Positions 26,701 to 35,260 of a stretch of DNA of 64,000 bases are shown piece after piece. Under the pieces are notes generated by a model, which saw nothing but the letters and a program-made list of their open reading frames with translations, was not told the origin of the DNA and ran no database searches. The DNA lies in contig NZ_LMSD01000012.1 in NCBI RefSeq assembly GCF_001428045.1, positions 620,101 to 684,100 of the forward strand, in the 5' to 3' direction. Every line of letters begins with the position of its first letter. Positions within the stretch are counted from its first letter, which is position 1. Source of the stretch: Paenibacillus sp. Soil750. Lineage in GTDB: Bacteria; Bacillota; Bacilli; Paenibacillales; NBRC-103111. The position numbers and the translations under genes were made by a program.

Positions 26701-27537
26701 TTATCCTATTAATATCCTATTGCTTAGGGTTTCAAATTCCTGTCGATCAGACCTACTATTCTCTATCAAAATTCTGGATGGAGGGAAACCTTTTATTTTT
26801 TTGAATACCTTACTGAAATAATAAATATCTTCAAAGCCGCATTTATAAGCTGCTTCCTGTACAGTAAATTCACCGCTAAGGAGAATATTCTCAGCATTAT
26901 TGATTTTCATTCTGTTAATATATTCTTTAACGGATGCACCCATGTATTTCTTAAATAGAGTTCCAAAATACGCAGTGGTCAAGCCAGCAATGGATGCTAG
27001 CACCTCAACTTCTATTTGATTTTGCAAGTTGCTTAAAATGTATCTAATGGATCTCTGTATTCGTTTGTCTATGTTCACATTGTTGTCTTTATAGTATAAA
27101 GCCTTGAAATAGTAATGAAGGATCATAAGCAACAATGCGCGTGCTTTCATTTCATGACCTTTATTTTTTTTTAACCATTCAAATGTTAATTCATTGTACA
27201 GTGAATGTAATTCTTCGGGCTCACCGATATGAGATATTAATGGAAACGGTAGATTAACATCCTTGCCTTCCTTATCGTAGAGTTGAATATTCAGCGCATA
27301 ACTGGTCATTAGATTTGCAGAGTCAGTGGTTGCACTTCGGCGACTGCCCTTAGGGATGCACAGGAGATCTCCTTGATTTACTTCATACACATTTCCATTA
27401 ATGCAGTAGTAAGCCCTTCCTTTGAAGATATATGTTAAATCGTAAAAATCTGTTGTCGCATCTTCAATAATCCAATTAGGTGTGGAGTGTCTATTGATGA
27501 ATAATTCAATTTGAGGATTAATCCCGAAATATTCCAT
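26701..27537 (-). CDS. AraC-family regulator with cupin-type N-terminal domain
   Basis: 278 residues. An N-terminal cupin-like sensor ('AYYCINGNVYEVNQGDLLCI') is followed by a C-terminal double HTH: 'IEVEVLASIAGLTTAYFGTL' and 'TVQEAAYKCGFEDIYYFSKV'. The layout fits sugar-sensing AraC regulators. It sits between the SLH-cohesin gene and the ABC/GH10 operon on the same strand, so control of one or both is likely. No operator could be defined. Confidence 0.88.
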   Translation of the reverse strand: MEYFGINPQIELFINRHSTPNWIIEDATTDFYDLTYIFKGRAYYCINGNVYEVNQGDLLCIPKGSRRSATTDSANLMTSYALNIQLYDKEGKDVNLPFPLISHIGEPEELHSLYNELTFEWLKKNKGHEMKARALLLMILHYYFKALYYKDNNVNIDKRIQRSIRYILSNLQNQIEVEVLASIAGLTTAYFGTLFKKYMGASVKEYINRMKINNAENILLSGEFTVQEAAYKCGFEDIYYFSKVFKKIKGFPPSRILIENSRSDRQEFETLSNRILIG

Positions 27538-27574
27538 AGAAATTATCCTTTCAAATATAATATTTTAAAAATAA

Positions 27575-27611
27575 CAGCCCTTGAACGCTCATACTGGAGC
27601 GCCCAAGGGCT
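27575..27611 (-). terminator. Terminator after the SLH-cohesin gene
   Basis: AGCCCTTG and CAAGGGCT, with inner GAGCG/CGCTC pairing, form a strong stem, followed on the minus strand by TTATTTTT. It lies just beyond the dockerin relic. Confidence 0.75.
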
Positions 27612-27616
27612 ATTAG

Positions 27617-27724
27617 TCAATTTGGCCGCTATAATTTGTTTCGTAACGTTTATAGAGGTTCCAGTCTAATGAATAAGAAGTTTGATTGTAGTGCTAAGCC
27701 AATACTCCCAAATCACCGAATATA
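27617..27724 (-). pseudogene. Vestigial dockerin-coding sequence after the SLH-cohesin gene
   Basis: Read on the minus strand, this stretch gives 'GDLGVLA', a stop, then 'HYNQTSYSLDWNLYKRYETN' and 'YSGQI'. It matches the dockerin of the neighbouring GH30 enzyme ('GDLGVLANHYNKTSDSPDW'). At the DNA level the two stretches agree at roughly three quarters of positions by eye. It is out of frame with the SLH protein, which stops about 12 bases before, and has an in-frame stop and no start. It is a decayed copy, left by duplication or by loss of a dockerin-bearing gene. Confidence 0.75.
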
Positions 27725-27736
27725 GGAGTTACGACT

Positions 27737-29464
27737 TTACTGCCCCAAGAAATTATAAATAACTTGAGAAGCCTCTGCTCTAGTTCCGACTCCTTGAGGT
27801 ATGAATAAATTGCCCTCTCGACCCTCAACAAAATGTAAAGCTCGCGCATTCTTGACATAAGTCGTGGCCCATGAAGATATAGCGTCCTCATCATCAAAAG
27901 CGGTTACCGAAGACATAGCAGCATTACTGTGTTGCTTTTCATAAGCACGCATAAGCATAGCGACCATTTCTTCTCGTGTAATCGATGCGTGAGGCGCAAA
28001 AGTCGTTTCACTCTTTCCTTCTACAATTCCTGACTTCACCGCAATTGAAACCTCAGGGTAGAACCAGTCTGATACCGAAACATCCGAAAAATTGCTATTT
28101 CCATTGTCGGTTAAATGAAGTGCTCTCACCAGTAAAGCAGTGAATTCAGCCCTAGTGATCTGACGTTCTGGTTCGAAATTCGTGCTGCTTGTACCTGTTA
28201 CAATATGCCTAGAAGCAAGCTCCGTAATCACATTCTTCGCCCAATGAATATTGGGAACATCCTCGAAGGTTTTAGTGTATTCTAAAGCAGCGTATTTACT
28301 AAAGTGATAAATCTCGGCTGAAATTACTCCGGTTGCGTAGGTACCCCCAATAAACTCAAGCTTCCCATCATCTGCAATGTAATAAATGGAGACAAGCTTA
28401 GCGTTAAAGGAAGGATCTACTTTGAAACGCAAAGTAATTGGTTTGGTGAAATTTTTTAATGACGTAATGTGATTGTCACTTGTGACTAATTGCAAACTGA
28501 ATTCGTATACGTTGCCAGATGGCTTTAAATCGACATTATATGACTGTTGGCTCTTGTCTATAAGAGTATCTGCTTCTTTAAGTGACAGGGGATTCATAGT
28601 GAATAAAAGCCTGCTGTCATTCCATTGTTCAACAGATAAATTATCTCTTAGTTGCAGCAATACCTCAGGAGGAAGTTCCACACTAAGATTTTCCTTCTTG
28701 ATCTCCAAATGAGTCTGGGGATCTGTTCCAATTTGGTTCAATGCTATGTTCACTTCATTGGCAGCAGCCGGAAGCTCTATGGTTTTTTTACCTTTACCAT
28801 CATCCGTAATCTTTACTGGGTCAGTATTAGGGGGAGTGTTTCCGTTTCCGTTTCCGTTTCCGTTTCCACTACCACTACCATTTCCACTACCACTACCATT
28901 TCCACCACCATTTCCGTTACCATTTCCGTTACCATTTCCGTTACCATTTCCGTTACCATTTCCGTTACCGCTATTCACAATGGTAATAGTTTTCTGAGAA
29001 CCACCGACTACATCAGAAGAATTCAATTGGGAGTCCACTAAGGTGATTTTGTCAAGCAAGATGTCGGCTGTTCCAGTAGAAAGACCTGTAAATGTAAGTG
29101 TAAATAGATTGTTATCCCCATCTAATCCCCTATTGGGTCCTAAACTTGTATGTGCCAATTGAAGTTGGTTCCCGTTAAGAATGGTGGGGACTGTAAATCC
29201 ACCTGTTACATTGCTTACTGCAGTTTTAAATTGGAGTTTTGTCGAATCATAGGTAAGGTTTAACTCATAGGCATACAAGTCATTCAGTTGCATGCCTCGG
29301 ATGCTAACCTTCAGTTCGCTACCAACTGTAGTCGAGTCGGATGTTGTTGTCAAAATAAATTGAGGTGAATCTTCCGCATGTACAGGAGATACAGGAAGCA
29401 AATAAATTGTGCATAACAACATTATTGCAAGAACCTTTCCCATCATACCTTGTCTTCTAAGCAT
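27737..29464 (-). CDS. Cell-surface anchoring protein: cohesin, Gly/Asn linker and three SLH domains (anchoring scaffoldin-like)
   Basis: 575 residues. Signal peptide (1-31, ending 'SPVHA'). One cohesin-like domain follows (about 34-165, 'YAYELNLTYDSTKLQFKTAV', with 'FTLTFTGLSTGTADI'). Then come a Gly-Asn/Ser linker of about 45 residues, a beta-rich middle region (about 215-395), and three SLH domains from residue 400 ('FEDVPNIHWAKNVI', 'FSDVSVSDWFYPEV', 'FDDEDAISSWATTY') with ITRAE/ITREE-type motifs. The SLH domains would bind pyruvylated cell-wall polymer, and the cohesin would catch dockerin-bearing enzymes such as the adjacent GH30 and nearby GH10. It lies 76 bases after GH30, beyond a terminator-like hairpin. 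ATG 29464 has GGAGAGGA about 10 bases upstream. Confidence 0.9.
   Translation of the reverse strand: MLRRQGMMGKVLAIMLLCTIYLLPVSPVHAEDSPQFILTTTSDSTTVGSELKVSIRGMQLNDLYAYELNLTYDSTKLQFKTAVSNVTGGFTVPTILNGNQLQLAHTSLGPNRGLDGDNNLFTLTFTGLSTGTADILLDKITLVDSQLNSSDVVGGSQKTITIVNSGNGNGNGNGNGNGNGNGNGNGGGNGSGSGNGSGSGNGNGNGNGNTPPNTDPVKITDDGKGKKTIELPAAANEVNIALNQIGTDPQTHLEIKKENLSVELPPEVLLQLRDNLSVEQWNDSRLLFTMNPLSLKEADTLIDKSQQSYNVDLKPSGNVYEFSLQLVTSDNHITSLKNFTKPITLRFKVDPSFNAKLVSIYYIADDGKLEFIGGTYATGVISAEIYHFSKYAALEYTKTFEDVPNIHWAKNVITELASRHIVTGTSSTNFEPERQITRAEFTALLVRALHLTDNGNSNFSDVSVSDWFYPEVSIAVKSGIVEGKSETTFAPHASITREEMVAMLMRAYEKQHSNAAMSSVTAFDDEDAISSWATTYVKNARALHFVEGREGNLFIPQGVGTRAEASQVIYNFLGQ
28837..28975 (-). repeat. 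Short tandem repeats encoding the Gly-Asn/Gly-Ser linker
   Basis: Repeated 6- and 12-base units (GGAAAC, GGTAACGGAAAT, GGTAGTGGTAGT on the coding strand) encode the (GN)n/(GS)n linker. Because units are multiples of three, slippage would change linker length without breaking the frame. Confidence 0.85.
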
Positions 29465-29491
29465 AGCTTCTTCATCCTCTCCACCAAAATA

Positions 29492-29524
29492 CCGGAAGGA
29501 AGGTATAGAGTAACCTTCCTCCGG
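29492..29524 (-). terminator. Hairpin between the GH30 and SLH-cohesin genes
   Basis: CCGGAGGAAGGT pairs with ACCTTCCTTCCGG (one mismatch) and is followed by TATTTTGG. It could end most GH30 transcripts and allow limited readthrough into the SLH-cohesin gene. Confidence 0.65.
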
Positions 29525-29539
29525 AAATCATTGCTTGCT

Positions 29540-32500
29540 TCAGTAATTCAGGATAAGTCTTGCGATGTACGCAAGGTCAGAGATATCAATCCGTCCGTTA
29601 TGATTATTATCGTAACGCTTAGAGATGTTCCAGTCCGGTGAATCGGAGGTTTTATTGTAGTGATTAGCTAGGACTCCCAAATCACCTATTGTAGCTTGGG
29701 TACGAATAGAACTAGTAAAGGTTTGCAGTGCACTGCTAAGCTGAGCGAGCGTCTGATTTACCTGATCTTGCGTAGCTGAGGCATTCGATGCCACTGATTG
29801 TGCATGGCTAACGACCGTTTGCAATGCCGCTTTGGCGCCAGCTGGATATTGTCCCCACAGAGAACCTTCCATTGCCGCATCGAGACTCGCGACTGCTGTA
29901 GCAATAGTACCATTTAAAGCAGTTTTATCGATTATGTTTGCTTCGATGGTAACGTTATACGTGGATCCGCTATTCACAGTCGTGACCGTTCCGATTTCGT
30001 CGGATACTTTAACTTCTGACAGGTATACGGAACTAATCACCGTACTGGATGAAGAAAGTGCCTTAAACTGAAACTGAAGAAGATCCCCGCTTCCGTACAC
30101 CGCATTCGCTACGCCTTGAGAGTAGGCCAGGACACGAACTTGGCCCGGAGCTATAACATGACTATCTGCTACAGAAACACCTGTTTTCAAGGATTGAACA
30201 CCTTGAAGCTCGAGCTGGGAAGCGTTAAAGTTTAGGGTTAGATCTTGGGCATACACACCTTGTGTTACGTTTACTAATCCATAGTTTACGTTAAAAGACT
30301 GACCAGGAGTAACGCTGGTTGTCCCCGTTAATGCCGCTGAGAAACCCGCCTGACCGATGATGGTAAAACCATTTACAGTTATCGTTGAGGCTCCTTTAGA
30401 TATGTTCAGTACAAATTTGCCATCTGCACCATCACCAAGAATTTGGGTGGTAATCCCTAATGAATTCAGATTAGCATTATTATTAAGTAATTGTTGGGCT
30501 TTTGTTTTCAGTGTTGCTGCGTCATCACCAGTTGCATTCGGAACCGTGATACTGTTACCAAGTAGAGTTGCTGCTTGTTCCACTGCCTGTTGATCCGCAC
30601 TAACATCGCCAGAATTAGCCAATGTCTTCACTAATGTCACATTGGAGAATGTCGCTTGCAAATCTGCTGTAGCACTAAGGTTGATTGCGTACAATTGCAA
30701 TTTCGCATCAGTAAAGAACTCCGGCGAGAAAGTCGTCGCGACATTTGACGAAGTATTCCCTAATGGTGAATAGGTAGAACCATTATCCCTTGAATAATAC
30801 CCTTGCACATCATTTCCAGTCTTCACGATGCGAAGATAATAGTCTGTACCACTTAAGGTTGTTTGACCAGTTGTATTAGAATGTGGTGTGGTACCAACCA
30901 TATCCGAATTATTAATTTTAATAGCAGTACTATTTTTTCTTGCATTGATTCTGAAGTATTCACCTGTTGAAACTCGGCTCATACCTAGACCAATTTGCGT
31001 ATTCTCTGCAAAAGAAGAGTCACTTAGTGCTTTATTCACGGTAAGCTTCGCTGAAAGTGTCCAGTTCCCATTAGCAGTACCCGGGAATTGCAGGATATTA
31101 TGGCTAATCGGATAATCGGTATCCGCTTTTTGAGTTGCGATTGATGCTCCCGTTGCACTGTAAGTTACAGCACTTTGGGGATTTTGAGGATCCGTTGGGT
31201 TCGCTACCTGCCAACCTGTTGGAAGCCCATTGGCAAAACTTATGACCTCAGTAGTACTAAGTGCTATCTTATACGTTTTCACATTTTGACCTTTAATAAA
31301 ACGTACAACAGCTGTACCTTGCGTACTATCCGCTTGCGAAATACTTACTTGTACATCATTATCATTTGTAGATGCCGTTACGGTTGGGATTGTACTTCCA
31401 GTTACCGTATACGTGTAATCAAACTTGTTAGCATCAAAGTTGGAAGGTTGCGCTCCATCAACGAAAATACTGTATGTTGGTATCAAATCAGGTGTTAGTG
31501 ACAGCTGGTCTGCATAAAGAATGTTGGAATCCTTCGCATAGAGTGCCAAAACCACCTTAGCAGTACCAACTGGTTCATTATAAGTGAATGATTGGTTAGG
31601 TGTCTCATGCCAGTCTGCAATCTTTATATCTACAGGCTGGAAGGAGGTTAAACTGACTGGTCCGCCCTCAAGGATGCGGCCAACTAACTGGCCATTGCTC
31701 CAATAGGCAGGATCTCCGGCCTCACGGGCTGCGTAAGGTTCAGGCATATCACGACCATTGATCCGTGTCATACCCAATTGCTGTCCTGAGCTGTCGTAAT
31801 ACACGAGTTCGGCTTCCACGTCACCAGGGTTTTCAGCTGCAATATCATAGCTCTCTGGACGACTCTTCATGGCGAGGAAGTACCCTTTGAAGTTATACTT
31901 TTCTCCCTTGGCCAGTTTACCGGTGACATCCTGCCACAATCCGTCATACTGCTCTTGGGCATTGATACGGTTGGCAATTTTTCCAGATCCAGCTACTTTC
32001 GATGTGTTGCTGTTTTTCAGATAACGGGATATACCCGAGTAGCTCTGAATGTTATCCGCTGTTAATACAGGTCCTGTGACGGTCTGTTCAAACGTTCCAT
32101 TGTTATAACGACCAGTAGACCAATTGTTTGTATTGGACGCAGTTGTCGTGTCAAAGTCTCCATTAAGAAGAATATTGCCTGGTATGGAAACCGTTGAGTT
32201 GTTAGCGGCTGTACTCCAATCGGAATCATTTGCCCCAAATAAGAAGCGGTCTACGGTGATTGTATCACTTGTGCCGTTCGCAGCAGCTACGATATAGAGA
32301 TCCTTATGGCCGTATGCGCTAAGATCGCCCGTATCTACCATATCCTGGAATTTTCCGTATTTATTATTAGCTGGTACGTAAATATCAGCTACCCGCGTAC
32401 CTTTCGATAAAATATCAGCCGTGTTGTTTACAGGTGTTCCTACTGGTAATACATAGGCTTGAAGATTGCCGCCTTTTGTTGACTTCGTCTGTGCGGTTAG

Positions 32501-34687
32501 GTACAACAAGTGTCTGCGGACCACACCGCCATTTGCAGAACCATCCGCAAAATTAAGATTTTTATATGCAAGGTATTCACCATTACCAAGTGTGACAGCT
32601 TCATTGTCGCGACCAGCATTTCCTGTCGTGTTACCAGGTACGCTATTGTCATTTCCTTCCGCTTCTAGGGAAGAGAAAATATCGCGTTCACCATCAAGAC
32701 CGTTATAAGTGGCAAAGGTGCCCTGGGACGGTACGATGGTAACAACGCTAGCCGAAGGGATGTCGATAACGAACTTGCCATTACTTACAGGAATCGTAGC
32801 CAGCTTCTTCTGGTTCTCACTACCCGAAGTACGGAACACTGTTACACTTGTTGTACCTGCTGGGAAATCCTTCAGTGTGAATTCCAATGGCTGGACACTA
32901 TCATCATTTTTTGCGTTGGAGACTGTCATAGCAAAATCATTATTCATCGGGTTCTTGAAACCAACAACATTAATATCGGTTGCAGGCGCTCGTGTTACAT
33001 CGAAGCGTACATCGCCCGGTTTAATAAATCGAGAGAAATGTCCATAGCCGTAAAAGCGTTTGAACAAACGGTACTCTCCAGTTAGTGTACTTGCGTGCCC
33101 AGCCTTCTGCTGGGAGTTAGTGTTTACGAAACGGATCAGGTCGGAACCATCAGCACCGTTGTTATCCCACATACTCCACCATACGAAGCCGTTGAAGCCG
33201 GGATTGCTGGTAAACATATTCGTCAATAGGTTGGACCAACGAACAGCATCATTGATATTCTGATTGCCGTATCGTTGCGTATAGGCTCCTGCAGAACCGT
33301 CGCCTGTATCCTGATTCATGAATTCGGCCTGCCATAGCTTATATTTGGTTAGAAACTCCGGATACTTGGATCCATCCTTCGTATAATCCAACGGACTTTG
33401 TGAAAAGTCACCGGTATGGTATAGCTTTGTTTCGTCTGTACCGATACCGACCGTACCATACAAATGAGTCGTAAACGTGTCGAGATACGGATTTTTATCT
33501 GTTGCATTACCTGGGTCAGTTTCAGAAAATACCGCACCGCCTCTGCTTATTGATGCACTGAGGTTGGTACCATCTACAGCAGCAAGCTCAGGTATAAAAT
33601 CAATAATCTTACCACTTGGATCCTTAATATCGTAGAGCGCACCGCCTGGTTGCATCGATTTTTTCAGAGTAGGACCGATGTAGCTGTCAATAAGCTCTGT
33701 CACATATGCAGCGCTTCCGCCTGCAAGGTCAACCTCATTAAAGGGATTGATATCGGTAATGGGAATACCCCACTGCTCCCACATGCCTCGGATATAATTG
33801 ACAAGATAATCAGCAAAAGCTTGGTAATAAATTTTCACTGGCTTTCCGTCAATTGTAGCTACGTCCGCTCGAATAATCTTGTTAGGTGCATTGGTTGACG
33901 AATTACTCATCCAATAAGGTGCAGTCCATGTGCAGGCATAGAATTGATTCACGCCATACTGCTTAGCTTGAAGCATTGTCCATACCTGATCGAAATCGAA
34001 CAGCTCTTTTCGAGTCCGTGGAGAGTTTTTGATGATTACAGGATCTTGGCCGGGTGCACTTAAGAGATTGGTGGGGCCTCCATCGTCATTAGCAATCGGT
34101 TGATTCCAAGACGGGTAATCCCATACGAATCCTTCGACAGGCACAAGCGTACCTGGGGCATGTTCTGGCTCGTTTGGCCAAATGCTATCGGTATTTCCAT
34201 CATAGAAACGGTCACTTGCCTCAATTTTATATCCGTACTGACCGGCTGTGCCTCTCATGGGAATTGGATTACCTTGGATGTCAAAACCTGGTTTGGTGAC
34301 ATCAGCAAGCAAACCTGTTACCGGGTTGAAGCCTGGGCTAGTTGCTGTAGCATTAGCGGTGGTTAGGCCGCCGTTATCCCCGATGATCACACGTACAATG
34401 TCGTGTCCAGTTCCGTCTTTTTCACTGAATGTCAGATTCAACAGATGCCTTACGGTGTCTTGATGACCAGCTGCAGCAAGCTGCATCATTTGAACGGAAT
34501 CCGTGTAGGCATATGCGGCACCTAAACCATCCATCGTCTGATATTGCGTGTACCAGTTGGCTGTTACTGGTGCAGCGGTAACAGCTGCATGAACCGAGGT
34601 GGAAACTACCATAGGGGCAATAGCGGATATCATCAGTGCGCTAACTAAATTAATCGAAAGCGACTTTCGCCAATTATTCAAATTCAT
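29540..34687 (-). CDS. Giant secreted GH30 glycoside hydrolase with cohesin, FIVAR and C-terminal dockerin
   Basis: 1715 residues. A signal peptide (1-34, 'STSVHAA') precedes a GH30 catalytic domain with acid/base Glu318 in 'DINPFNEVDL' and nucleophile Glu455 in 'LWQAEFMNQD', plus 'NGFVWWSMWDNNG'. Several beta-sandwich/CBM-like modules follow (roughly 640-1350). Next come an Ig-like segment, a cohesin-like domain (about 1450-1584, 'VYAQDLTLNFNASQLELQGV'), a FIVAR module (about 1585-1664) and a dockerin (1665-1715). The dockerin keeps its second calcium loop ('DNNHNGRIDISDL'), but the first loop's Asp/Asn run is missing. The GH30 group acts on xylan, beta-1,6-galactan or beta-glucan; xylan is favoured by the GH10 and GH67 neighbours. 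A perfect cre lies 114 bases upstream. Confidence 0.88.
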   Translation of the reverse strand: MNLNNWRKSLSINLVSALMISAIAPMVVSTSVHAAVTAAPVTANWYTQYQTMDGLGAAYAYTDSVQMMQLAAAGHQDTVRHLLNLTFSEKDGTGHDIVRVIIGDNGGLTTANATATSPGFNPVTGLLADVTKPGFDIQGNPIPMRGTAGQYGYKIEASDRFYDGNTDSIWPNEPEHAPGTLVPVEGFVWDYPSWNQPIANDDGGPTNLLSAPGQDPVIIKNSPRTRKELFDFDQVWTMLQAKQYGVNQFYACTWTAPYWMSNSSTNAPNKIIRADVATIDGKPVKIYYQAFADYLVNYIRGMWEQWGIPITDINPFNEVDLAGGSAAYVTELIDSYIGPTLKKSMQPGGALYDIKDPSGKIIDFIPELAAVDGTNLSASISRGGAVFSETDPGNATDKNPYLDTFTTHLYGTVGIGTDETKLYHTGDFSQSPLDYTKDGSKYPEFLTKYKLWQAEFMNQDTGDGSAGAYTQRYGNQNINDAVRWSNLLTNMFTSNPGFNGFVWWSMWDNNGADGSDLIRFVNTNSQQKAGHASTLTGEYRLFKRFYGYGHFSRFIKPGDVRFDVTRAPATDINVVGFKNPMNNDFAMTVSNAKNDDSVQPLEFTLKDFPAGTTSVTVFRTSGSENQKKLATIPVSNGKFVIDIPSASVVTIVPSQGTFATYNGLDGERDIFSSLEAEGNDNSVPGNTTGNAGRDNEAVTLGNGEYLAYKNLNFADGSANGGVVRRHLLYLTAQTKSTKGGNLQAYVLPVGTPVNNTADILSKGTRVADIYVPANNKYGKFQDMVDTGDLSAYGHKDLYIVAAANGTSDTITVDRFLFGANDSDWSTAANNSTVSIPGNILLNGDFDTTTASNTNNWSTGRYNNGTFEQTVTGPVLTADNIQSYSGISRYLKNSNTSKVAGSGKIANRINAQEQYDGLWQDVTGKLAKGEKYNFKGYFLAMKSRPESYDIAAENPGDVEAELVYYDSSGQQLGMTRINGRDMPEPYAAREAGDPAYWSNGQLVGRILEGGPVSLTSFQPVDIKIADWHETPNQSFTYNEPVGTAKVVLALYAKDSNILYADQLSLTPDLIPTYSIFVDGAQPSNFDANKFDYTYTVTGSTIPTVTASTNDNDVQVSISQADSTQGTAVVRFIKGQNVKTYKIALSTTEVISFANGLPTGWQVANPTDPQNPQSAVTYSATGASIATQKADTDYPISHNILQFPGTANGNWTLSAKLTVNKALSDSSFAENTQIGLGMSRVSTGEYFRINARKNSTAIKINNSDMVGTTPHSNTTGQTTLSGTDYYLRIVKTGNDVQGYYSRDNGSTYSPLGNTSSNVATTFSPEFFTDAKLQLYAINLSATADLQATFSNVTLVKTLANSGDVSADQQAVEQAATLLGNSITVPNATGDDAATLKTKAQQLLNNNANLNSLGITTQILGDGADGKFVLNISKGASTITVNGFTIIGQAGFSAALTGTTSVTPGQSFNVNYGLVNVTQGVYAQDLTLNFNASQLELQGVQSLKTGVSVADSHVIAPGQVRVLAYSQGVANAVYGSGDLLQFQFKALSSSSTVISSVYLSEVKVSDEIGTVTTVNSGSTYNVTIEANIIDKTALNGTIATAVASLDAAMEGSLWGQYPAGAKAALQTVVSHAQSVASNASATQDQVNQTLAQLSSALQTFTSSIRTQATIGDLGVLANHYNKTSDSPDWNISKRYDNNHNGRIDISDLAYIARLILNY

Positions 34688-34800
34688 TCTACTTGTTCCT
34701 CCTTAGCTTTATTCAAATGTACCTTAGGTGATTGCGGGATCATCATTGCAACCATTCCTCATGTCCCACTTTTTCCTTACATTCAACTAACTTGAATTAA

Positions 34801-34815
34801 TTGAAAACGCTTACA
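34801..34815 (+). promoter_or_regulatory. Perfect cre site upstream of the GH30 gene
   Basis: TTGAAAACGCTTACA matches the Gram-positive cre consensus at every position. It lies 114 bases upstream of the GH30 start. The rest of the 34688-35009 gap holds AT-rich DNA without a recognisable gene. Confidence 0.75.
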
Positions 34816-35009
34816 TATAGGAGAGATGCATTCTGTATCTGCTGTACTCCCCTTAGTTAAAGAAAACACACCCAGAATTACAAAGTAAACGAAACCACGA
34901 GCTTGTTGTTATCGCAAAAATTCACCCCTTCTTTGAATCTTCGCTAATCACTCCTTGAATGATTAGATAATTCATACAACTTAGAATAATTCGCAAGATA
35001 CCTTTCCAA

Positions 35010-35236
35010 CAATGCGGTAGTAGGATATGGACTGCTTGTACTTTTTATCACTTCTACCACCAGCCCACATTCCAACAACGCATTTGTTATAGTCAAAACG
35101 GTCAGGAATGTTTCGAATTAAATATTGTTCCCCTTTCTATTTTCATATAACTAATTTGTCCTACCTGTTACTATAGTATCAACTCGGGAATAAGTAATAT
35201 ATATGAAGGATCCACGATTTGTTATAAAATAGACCG
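35010..35236 (-). pseudogene. Decayed 5' end of a solute-binding-protein gene (paralogue of the gene at 44326-45645)
   Basis: On the minus strand this stretch aligns with the promoter, leader and first codons of the binding-protein gene starting at 45645. Shared parts include the CGGTCT...TTATAACAA box, GTGGATC, GAGTTG, ATAGTAACAG, GGGG-AACAAT, then the signal-peptide codons (CCGTTTTG, AACAA.TGC, GGTGGT). The ATG has become ATA and a base is lost within the signal region, so it cannot be expressed. By eye about three quarters of positions agree over the first 45 coding bases. The rest of the gene is gone, and the GH30 gene lies where it would have continued. Its left boundary is approximate. 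Confidence 0.72.
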
Positions 35237-35260
35237 AAAATTCAGGCTTAATAGTCCGCA

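Noticed and set aside
28652..29041. Long plus-strand frames with Ser/Val/Thr or Phe/Pro repeats across the SLH-cohesin gene
   Set aside because: They are the complement of the Gly-Asn linker repeats and have no start signals.
27737..29464. Classifying the SLH protein as an ordinary S-layer protein
   Set aside because: Its N-terminal domain is cohesin-like and it lies between two dockerin-bearing enzymes, so an anchoring role is more likely than structural S-layer.
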